Below are positions 36,211 to 41,224 of a stretch of 64,000 nucleotides of DNA, one piece after another. The position numbers and the translations under genes are program-made. Source of the DNA: SB15 sp964639245 (GTDB lineage Bacteria; Chloroflexota; Anaerolineae; Aggregatilineales; J027). The DNA lies in the NCBI GenBank assembly GCA_964639245.1, contig CAZXCU010000001.1:744001-808000 (forward strand), given 5' to 3'. The stretch's first letter is position 1; every line of letters starts with the position of its first letter. The notes under the pieces are model-generated. The model had not been told where the DNA came from, did not search any database, and was given only the letters and a program-made list of their open reading frames with translations.

Positions 36211-36286
36211 GCATGGAGGCGCTGTTTGGGGTTACTTCGTCTGTCAAACGGAAAAAAATTACACCTCAAGCGTTTTCCCTTCATGC
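36211..36286 (+). ncRNA. Y RNA-like unit 1 (minimal form, no tRNA module)
   Basis: The lower helix is GCATGGAGG with CCTTCATGC (9 bp). The upper helix is TGTTTGGGGT with ACCTCAAGCG (10 bp, with G-U pairs). Between them GCGC faces GTTTTC, the internal loop shared by all units. The conserved GGGGTTACTTCG leads into a short inner region. About 76 bases, like a bare Y RNA: it has a Ro-type stem but no T or D arm. First of seven units ahead of the rsr gene. Confidence 0.75.
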
Positions 36287-36295
36287 TCCTTTTAA

Positions 36296-36366
36296 GCAGG
36301 TGTAGTGTAAAGGCGAGCATAGCGCCCTGTCGAGGCGTTGGTGCGGGTTCGAGTCCTGTCATCTGC
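36296..36366 (+). tRNA. tRNA-Asp(GTC)-like gene inside the Y RNA array
   Basis: A 71-base cloverleaf in normal order. The acceptor stem GCAGGTG/CATCTGC has 7 bp, the anticodon arm GCGCC-CTGTCGA-GGCGT carries anticodon GTC at 36329-36331, and the T arm has TTCGAGT. The discriminator is G, as expected for Asp, and no CCA is encoded. The D stem is weak (GTGT/GCAT with two G-U pairs) and the variable loop is four bases. It could be a working tRNA-Asp or a decoy. It sits 9 bases after unit 1 and 2 bases before unit 2. Confidence 0.6.
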
Positions 36367-36368
36367 GA

Positions 36369-36468
36369 AACAGAGAGGCGTAGCCGGGGGTTACTTCGGT
36401 TTTTAAGGTTCGACTCCTTTCTTTGTCCTTCGGGGCATTGAACACTTCTGGCAGCTTTCTTCTCTGTT
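36369..36468 (+). ncRNA. Y RNA-like unit 2 (degenerate tRNA module)
   Basis: Lower helix AACAGAGAGG/CTTCTCTGTT (10 bp) and upper helix GCCGGGGGT/ACTTCTGGC (9 bp) pair with sequences different from unit 1, so the structure is supported by compensatory changes. GGGGGTTACTTCG is kept. Inside lie a T-arm-like AAGG-TTCGACT-CCTT and a closed hairpin with a TTCG loop where the acceptor stem would be. No D arm is clear. Confidence 0.75.
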
Positions 36469-36488
36469 GTTTCCAGCCAAAAAAATCT

Positions 36489-36622
36489 CCACAGAGGCGT
36501 TTTTAGGGGTTACTTCGACTCAGTATCGGCGGGGTGTGGGTTCGAGTCCCACCATTTCCAAAAGGACATGTAGCTCAACTGGCAGAGCAGCTAATGTGCC
36601 TCTAAGCCTTTTCCCTCTGTGG
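36489..36622 (+). ncRNA. Y RNA-like unit 3 with circularly permuted tRNA module
   Basis: Lower helix CCACAGAGG/CCTCTGTGG (9 bp, perfect) and upper helix TTAGGGGT/GCCTCTAA. Inside, in order: a T arm GTGGG-TTCGAGT-CCCAC (36536-36552), a closed acceptor-like stem CATTTCC-AAAA-GGACATG (one mismatch), and a textbook D arm GCTC-AACTGGCA-GAGC. The T arm precedes the D arm and the acceptor ends are joined, so this is a permuted tRNA mimic of the YrlA type. A short T run follows. Confidence 0.82.
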
Positions 36623-36698
36623 CATTTTTCCCATTGTCAGTCCCGTATCCGTTCTCGTTTATCGTCCTACCAGTGAGGGCGGGTACGTGCTGTTTTTA

Positions 36699-36854
36699 GG
36701 TGTAGAGGCGCAGTTGAGAGTTCCTTCGCCTTTAAAGCGGCTACGGCAGAAATGCTGTCGCGGGTTCGAATCCCGTCGCTGCCTTTTGGCATGGCAGTGT
36801 GGCAGAGTGGTTGAATGCGGCTCAATGTACTTTTGACATTTTTCCCTCTACACC
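36699..36854 (+). ncRNA. Y RNA-like unit 4 with class II (Ser-like) tRNA module
   Basis: Lower helix GGTGTAGAGG/CCTCTACACC (10 bp, perfect) and upper helix GTTGAGAGT/ACTTTTGAC. The inner module has a variable-arm hairpin CGGCA-GAAA-TGCTG (36744-36757), a T arm GCGGG-TTCGAAT-CCCGT, a 7-bp acceptor stem CGCTGCC/GGCAGTG joined by the linker TTTTGGCAT, and a Ser-type D arm GCA-GAGTGGTTGAA-TGC. A long variable arm marks a class II tRNA mimic. Confidence 0.82.
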
Positions 36855-36869
36855 CATAGTTAGGTACGC

Positions 36870-37012
36870 AAATAGAGAGGCGTTCTCAGGGGTTCCTTCG
36901 CTGAAAACGATTGCCTTCGGGCGTGCAGGTTCGAGTCCTGCCGTCATGCCCGCAGCATGACGTGGCGGAATTGGCAGACGCAACTACTTCTGAAACCTTT
37001 CCCTCTCTATTT
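36870..37012 (+). ncRNA. Y RNA-like unit 5 with class II (Leu-like) tRNA module
   Basis: Lower helix AAATAGAGAGG/CCTCTCTATTT (11 bp, perfect) and upper helix TCAGGGGT/ACTTCTGA. Inside are a variable arm GCC-TTCG-GGC, a T arm GCAGG-TTCGAGT-CCTGC (36925-36941), a perfect 8-bp closed acceptor stem CGTCATGC/GCATGACG with loop CCGCA, and a Leu-type D region TGGCGGAATTGGCAGACGC. It mimics tRNA-Leu in permuted order. Confidence 0.85.
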
Positions 37013-37019
37013 TTAACTT

Positions 37020-37117
37020 GGCGGCGTTGCAAAAAACTTCCGCGCTTATTTTCTCGATTGATCGAGGCGATGGTGGGGGTTCCTTCGGGCATACCAGTTC
37101 AAATCTGAAACGCCGCC
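37020..37117 (+). ncRNA. Y RNA-like unit 6, opposite permutation: open acceptor stem, closed Y stem
   Basis: Here the strands come in the reverse order. GGCGGCGTT (37020-37028) pairs with AACGCCGCC (37109-37117) as an open acceptor-like stem. The Y 3' strand comes first (ACTTCCGC at 37036-37043, then the ATTTTC loop and CTCGA), followed by TTGA and the Y 5' strand (TCGAGGCG, then GTGGGGGT at 37073-37080 and TTCCTTCG), and last a T-loop CAG-TTCAAAT-CTG. The Y stem thus occupies the place of the anticodon arm. The D arm is poor and the T stem short. Confidence 0.6.
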
Positions 37118-37121
37118 CCTT

Positions 37122-37254
37122 GTATAGAGGCGGAGTTGGGGGTTCCTTCGGTAGAGTGCTTTGTTCTAAACAAAGAAGTCGTGGGTTCGAGTCCCACATG
37201 GATAGGCCGCTATCCATTAGCTCAGATTCTACCTCTAACGTTTTCCCTCTATGC
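37122..37254 (+). ncRNA. Y RNA-like unit 7 containing a full permuted tRNA cloverleaf, anticodon CUA
   Basis: Lower helix GTATAGAGG/CCTCTATGC and upper helix GTTGGGGGT/ACCTCTAAC (9 bp). Reading around the permutation gives all arms: D stem GCTC (37220-37223) with GAGT (37154-37157), anticodon stem CTTTG/CAAAG with loop TTCTAAA (anticodon CTA at 37166-37168), variable AAGTC, T arm GTGGG-TTCGAGT-CCCAC, and acceptor ATGGATA/TATCCAT closed by G-GCCG-C. The Y stem is inserted in the D loop. It ends 25 bases before the rsr start. Confidence 0.8.
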
Positions 37255-37279
37255 AAATTTATTGAAAGGAGCAGGGCAT

Positions 37280-38872
37280 ATGAGCCGTATTCTGGATAAA
37301 TTCAACCGTCGTAAAAATCCCTATGTGCAGGCGGATGGCCTGAATCATGAAGGCTTTCCGACTTTTCACCGTTCGGATGCCGAAGCGTATCTTCAGGTCT
37401 TGCTGACGAACACACTCACGGGGACTTTTTATGCCACCGAAGAAACGCTGTTGGGGGAATCGCTGGCGCTTCATGCACACATGGCGGAGAGCGACCCGCA
37501 ATTTATGGCGCGGGCGCTGGTGTATGCGCGGAATGAAGGGTTGATGCGGATGCAACCGATTGTGGGGCTGGCCTATCTAGCCAAAGCTGATCGCCAACTT
37601 TTTCACCAGATTTTTACTCGCGTGATTCAAACCCCCGGCGACCTCTCCGATTTTGTCGAAATTGTGCGCGGGGATGTGGTTCCCGGTGGGATGGGACGTT
37701 CCATCAAACGGGCGGTGAATGCGTGGCTGAACGGGATGAGCGAATACCATGCGCTGAAATATGGGACAGGTGGACAGGGCTACAGCCTGCGGGATATTTT
37801 GCGGGTGAGTCACCCCAAACCGCACAACGAAGCACAGGATATGATTTTCATGTGGCTGACTGACCGCGAAAAATGGCAGGCAGGGGACAAAACCGCTTTG
37901 ACCCCGCAGATTAGCGCCTTTGAAGCCATCAAACGTTTGGATTTGAGCGCGGGACAGGATTCGGCGCGGGCGCTGATTACCGAAGGCAAACTTCCGTATG
38001 AAATCGTGACGGGGGTGATTAAACCGGACGTAGAAACATGGATAGCCCTCATGCGTCAAATGCCCTATATGGCCTTGATACGTCACCTGAACACACTGCA
38101 ACGGGCGGGAGTGCTGAAAATCGAGGAAAACGCGCAGTATGTGGCAAACCGTCTCGCCGATGCCAATGCGGTACGCAAAGCCAAAATTTTGCCCTTCCGT
38201 TTGTTCATGGCGCATCAGATGTTCAAGGCGGAAGATCCCTACGAAATTTATATTGAGGATGCGCTGGCGGCAGCGCTGGACGTGACCTTTGAAAATCTGC
38301 CGAATCTGGGCGGGCGGGTGTGCATCGCGCCGGATATTAGCGGCAGTATGGCGGGTCGGATGAATGCCCAAAGCCAGACTACCTACATTCAAATCGCGGG
38401 GATTTTCGCGGGGGCGCTGGTCAAAAAGACGAGTCGGGCGGTGATTCTGCCGTTCAATCATCAGGTGGTGGAGGTCAAGCTGAACGGGCGCGATAGCATC
38501 CTGACCAATGCGGAAAAAATTGCCAGTATGGTCGGTGGTGGAACAGCTATTAGCGCTCCGATTAGTGAACTGCTGGCGAAGAAAATCCCGGTGGATACGT
38601 TCATCGGAATTACCGACAGCGAAGAATGGGCGCGTGACCACTATGGTGGACAGGGTTTCTTGAAAATCTGGAACGACTACAAGGAAAAAATCGCCCCGAA
38701 CGCCAAATCCTTCCTTGTAACGATTGCGCCGTACCGTCATGCGGTTGCCCCGCAGGATGCACCGGATATCCACTACATTTACGGATGGAGTGACACGGTG
38801 TTGAAATACATCAGCCTGACGCTGAACGGTTTGGATGGGCAGGTGGCGAACGTGCAAAAGCTGAGTTTGTGA
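37280..38872 (+). CDS. rsr: Ro60/Rsr orthologue (TROVE + vWA domain), Y RNA-binding protein
   Basis: A 530-residue protein. Residues about 15-330 are a TROVE domain of HEAT-like helices (FPTFHRSDAEAYLQVLLTNTLTGTFYAT is split across its first helices), which in Ro60 forms the ring that holds Y RNA outside and misfolded RNA ends inside. Residues about 345-530 are a vWA domain with a MIDAS: DISGS near 352, the Thr in GGGTAISAP and the Asp in GITDSEE. Bacterial Rsr works with Y RNA and exonucleases such as PNPase in RNA quality control and rRNA maturation under stress. ATG 37280 has AAAGGAG upstream; longer frames would run into unit 7. Seven Y RNA-like units immediately precede it. Confidence 0.93.
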   Translation: MSRILDKFNRRKNPYVQADGLNHEGFPTFHRSDAEAYLQVLLTNTLTGTFYATEETLLGESLALHAHMAESDPQFMARALVYARNEGLMRMQPIVGLAYLAKADRQLFHQIFTRVIQTPGDLSDFVEIVRGDVVPGGMGRSIKRAVNAWLNGMSEYHALKYGTGGQGYSLRDILRVSHPKPHNEAQDMIFMWLTDREKWQAGDKTALTPQISAFEAIKRLDLSAGQDSARALITEGKLPYEIVTGVIKPDVETWIALMRQMPYMALIRHLNTLQRAGVLKIEENAQYVANRLADANAVRKAKILPFRLFMAHQMFKAEDPYEIYIEDALAAALDVTFENLPNLGGRVCIAPDISGSMAGRMNAQSQTTYIQIAGIFAGALVKKTSRAVILPFNHQVVEVKLNGRDSILTNAEKIASMVGGGTAISAPISELLAKKIPVDTFIGITDSEEWARDHYGGQGFLKIWNDYKEKIAPNAKSFLVTIAPYRHAVAPQDAPDIHYIYGWSDTVLKYISLTLNGLDGQVANVQKLSL

Positions 38873-38892
38873 CATTCCTCTTTGTGTGCTGT

Positions 38893-38929
38893 GGCGGCGG
38901 GGTGAGAAGTTTCTCCTCCGCCGTTTTTT
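38893..38929 (+). terminator. Rho-independent terminator of rsr
   Basis: GGCGG and CCGCC enclose an inner GAGAA/TTCTC pairing, followed by a G and six T residues (38924-38929). It separates rsr from the TIR-fusion gene. Confidence 0.75.
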
Positions 38930-38977
38930 ATTTCGCATCTGACCTGTTTATAATGGGTGAAAAGTGGAGCAAAAAGT

Positions 38978-40177
38978 GTGGTCGCACCCAAGATTTTTAT
39001 TTCCTACCGTCGAGATGACAGTATCGCCATTACGGGGCGGATTTATGACCGTCTGGTGGATGCCTTTGGCGATGAGCAGGTTTTTCAGGATGTCATTGCG
39101 ATTCCGCCGGGGGTGGATTTTCGTAAATACATCCAGAGCGAAATTGCCAAATGTGATGTGTTGCTGGTGATCATTGGGAAGGTGTGGGTAAAAATCGAGG
39201 ATGAACAGGGGCGCAAACGCCTGCATAACCCTGCCGATTTTGTGCGTCTTGAGGTGGAGTCCGCGCTGCAACAAAATAAATGGGTGATTCCGATTTTAGT
39301 CGACCATGCCACGATGCCCTCACCCGATGAACTGCCCGATTCTTTGCAAGACTTCGGTTATTTGAATGCGGTGTCTATTCGCCACAACCCCGATTTTAAC
39401 AACGATATCAAAAAACTGATTGAGGCGCTGCGGAGTCAGCAACGCTCGCCCCGTGAGCAGGTGATGGAATGGCTGCCACCGCCCTTTGATTGGTGTGAAG
39501 TTCCGGCAGGCAATGCGGTTTTGGAAGATTCTTTAAGTTTTAAATCGCCGGGCAAAAATGGAGGAACGTATGTTGTTGCTGCTTTTGCGATTGCCCAATA
39601 CCCCATCACCAACGCTCAATTTGCGGTGTTTTTGCATGATGACGAAGGCTATAAGAATCCCGAATGGTGGAATTTTTCTGATGCAGCGTATCACTGGCGC
39701 TTAAAAAATTGGAATGGGGAAAGAACCGGCTTTGAAGGGGGCAGTCTACCGCGCACGAATATTAATTGGTATGAGTCTGCCGCTTTTTGCCGTTGGTTGA
39801 GCGCTAAAACGAAGTTAAATATTGCGCTTTCTAGTGAACTACAGTGGCAGCGTGCCTGCATTGGGGATACAGGATGGAAATATTCATGGGGCAATCAGTT
39901 TGATGCTGTGCGCTGTAATTCTGCCATTTCTCCGCTCACCCCGGTCTCGCAATACCCTAGCGGCGCAAGCCCATATGGGGTGATGGATATGATTGGGAAT
40001 GCGTGGGAATGGTGTCGTTCAGACTTTGATCAGCACAGCCATTTACGGGTAGCACATGGCGGTTCATGGCCTGAGTTTAATGCCACGCTGATGACAGCGC
40101 AGGTGCGGATTTGGGTGGATGCTACCTCCCGTCTCAATGATGTTGGTTTTCGTTGTGTGTATAACTTTAGCGAGTAA
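38978..40177 (+). CDS. TIR domain - formylglycine-generating-enzyme-like (SUMF1) fusion
   Basis: A 399-residue protein starting at GTG 38978 (GTGGAG ahead; a GTG 21 bases upstream is also possible). Residues 1-145 are a TIR_2-type domain: KIFISYRRDDS, VFQDVIAIPPGVDFRKYI, CDVLLVIIGKVW and FVRLEVESAL, where the last carries the Glu of NADase-type TIRs. Residues about 165-399 are an FGE-sulfatase domain (AIAQYPITNAQFAVFL, INWYESAAFCRWLSAKT, LQWQRAC, GNAWEWC, HGGSW). The catalytic Cys pair of true FGE is not evident, so this part may bind rather than modify. TIR proteins are often defence or cell-death effectors. A terminator separates it from rsr. Confidence 0.8.
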   Translation: MVAPKIFISYRRDDSIAITGRIYDRLVDAFGDEQVFQDVIAIPPGVDFRKYIQSEIAKCDVLLVIIGKVWVKIEDEQGRKRLHNPADFVRLEVESALQQNKWVIPILVDHATMPSPDELPDSLQDFGYLNAVSIRHNPDFNNDIKKLIEALRSQQRSPREQVMEWLPPPFDWCEVPAGNAVLEDSLSFKSPGKNGGTYVVAAFAIAQYPITNAQFAVFLHDDEGYKNPEWWNFSDAAYHWRLKNWNGERTGFEGGSLPRTNINWYESAAFCRWLSAKTKLNIALSSELQWQRACIGDTGWKYSWGNQFDAVRCNSAISPLTPVSQYPSGASPYGVMDMIGNAWEWCRSDFDQHSHLRVAHGGSWPEFNATLMTAQVRIWVDATSRLNDVGFRCVYNFSE

Positions 40178-40229
40178 GTCTGGATGTTCAAGTGTCCATG
40201 AAAATTCACAATTTTTTCGGTTTTTTTGA

Positions 40230-40259
40230 TTGACTTTGCTTCAAAGGCCATGCTAGGAT
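40230..40259 (+). promoter_or_regulatory. Sigma70-type promoter of the pilin gene
   Basis: TTGACT (40230-40235) and TAGGAT (40254-40259) are spaced by 18 bases, about 45 bases ahead of the pilin start. Confidence 0.55.
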
Positions 40260-40303
40260 GTAGACATCATTTGACATTATCTAGTCACACGGAGTTCTTT
40301 ACC

Positions 40304-40450
40304 ATGATGTACTTACCACGCGAAGAAGGCCAAGGTCTGGTCGAATACGCTCTGATTTTGGTACTTGTGTCCATCGTCGTCATCATCATTCTGGCGATTG
40401 CTGGCCCGGCGATTGGGAATATCTTCTCCGAAATCGTTAAACAACTCTAA
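40304..40450 (+). CDS. Flp/Fap family type IVb pilin
   Basis: A 48-residue prepilin. MMYLPREEGQGLVEYALILVL shows a short leader with the prepilin peptidase site at Gly before LVEY. Glu sits near position 3 of the mature chain instead of 5, and one long hydrophobic helix follows. Flp pilins assemble into tight-adherence (Tad) fibres. No tad or cpa genes are nearby, so the machinery is elsewhere. The start follows GGAG by nine bases; a second ATG is the next codon. Its own promoter and strong terminator make it a single-gene, probably highly expressed unit. Confidence 0.85.
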   Translation: MMYLPREEGQGLVEYALILVLVSIVVIIILAIAGPAIGNIFSEIVKQL

Positions 40451-40472
40451 TCACTGCTATCATCCCTAACTG

Positions 40473-40497
40473 CCCCCACCCAAGGTGGGGGTTTTTT
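40473..40497 (+). terminator. Rho-independent terminator of the pilin gene
   Basis: CCCCCACC and GGTGGGGG form an 8-bp stem with loop CAA, followed by TTTTTT. Confidence 0.88.
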
Positions 40498-41077
40498 ATT
40501 TCTTCGCCTTGAATAAAAATCCACAATAGATGCAGTTACGGGCAAGCGGCGGATTCATCCCCCCACACTGGGGGCAGGTGATGAGGTCGGAAGTAGGCTG
40601 CTGGGTTTCAAAAATCAATTCTTGCAGGGTTTTCCGACGCGGTTTGTCTACGGGCAAGTTAAACTCCATGCCCACCGAGACGGTCAGCAGCACCAGCGAT
40701 ACCAGACACACCCAGAACCCACTCAGCAGTTGGCCTTCATTGGAAAGCCAGAACCACACCGGAACAATCAACATGATGATGAGACCCAAACGGACAAAAT
40801 TGCCACGTCCTGTGCCGCCTGTGATGCGGGCAAGCGCGGCGCGGATGCCCCAGAAAAAGGCCAATATGGGAATCAACGCGACCATCATACGGCTCGAAAA
40901 CCCGATATGGGTTGTGCCATATTCGAGGTACATCATTTCGGCCTTGCGGGAAAAAGCATATTCCAGCACCCCCAACCCCGTTCCATAATCGGTATGCCAG
41001 CGCAACCCCAACGAGACCAACACGCTCAACGCGGCGATGATTTCGATTGAATAAAGCAGATTCCAAAGTCTTTGCAT
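40496..41077 (-). CDS. Membrane protein with C-terminal zinc ribbon
   Basis: A 193-residue protein with four predicted membrane helices (about 8-26, 62-80, 95-112, 118-138) and a cytoplasmic tail ending in a zinc ribbon, CPQCGG then CIYCG (C-x2-C, 13 residues, C-x2-C). I do not recognise a family beyond this architecture. It is convergent with the pilin gene and divergent from glgP. Zinc ribbons on such tails usually mediate protein or nucleic-acid contacts. Confidence 0.65.
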   Translation of the reverse strand: MQRLWNLLYSIEIIAALSVLVSLGLRWHTDYGTGLGVLEYAFSRKAEMMYLEYGTTHIGFSSRMMVALIPILAFFWGIRAALARITGGTGRGNFVRLGLIIMLIVPVWFWLSNEGQLLSGFWVCLVSLVLLTVSVGMEFNLPVDKPRRKTLQELIFETQQPTSDLITCPQCGGMNPPLARNCIYCGFLFKAKK

Positions 41078-41156
41078 GGATTTTCCCTTTAGAGCGAATT
41101 GCCCAACATTTCTATGGCATTCCGCACGAGATTCGACCTATTTTGACTCACATTGC

Positions 41157-41184
41157 TTGCAAATCGTAGTAGTCCTGTTATGCT
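41157..41184 (+). promoter_or_regulatory. Sigma70-type promoter of glgP
   Basis: TTGCAA (41157-41162) and TATGCT (41179-41184) are 16 bases apart, 40 bases before the TTG start codon. Confidence 0.5.
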
Positions 41185-41224
41185 TTGGGTGAGCTAAAAA
41201 TTAGCTGCTTTAAGGAGTCATACT

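Noticed and set aside
37122..37254. Anticodon CUA as evidence for UAG recoding
   Set aside because: Several genes in the window (for example those ending at 6067, 25909 and 34339) use TAG as the normal stop, and the acceptor stem is closed, so suppression is not supported.
36211..37260. Repeated GAGGCG...GGGGTTCCTTCG blocks could be read as a CRISPR array
   Set aside because: Spacing is irregular (98-210 bases), the repeats are imperfect, and each block pairs with a matching downstream strand to form a Y RNA stem; no cas genes are present.
36139..37299. Several short open frames on both strands inside the Y RNA array
   Set aside because: They cross the paired RNA stems, have no ribosome sites or recognisable sequence, and are explained by the RNA genes.
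37577..38938. A 453-codon frame on the minus strand opposite rsr
   Set aside because: It mirrors the rsr coding frame; rsr has clear TROVE and vWA motifs, while the mirror product resembles no protein family.
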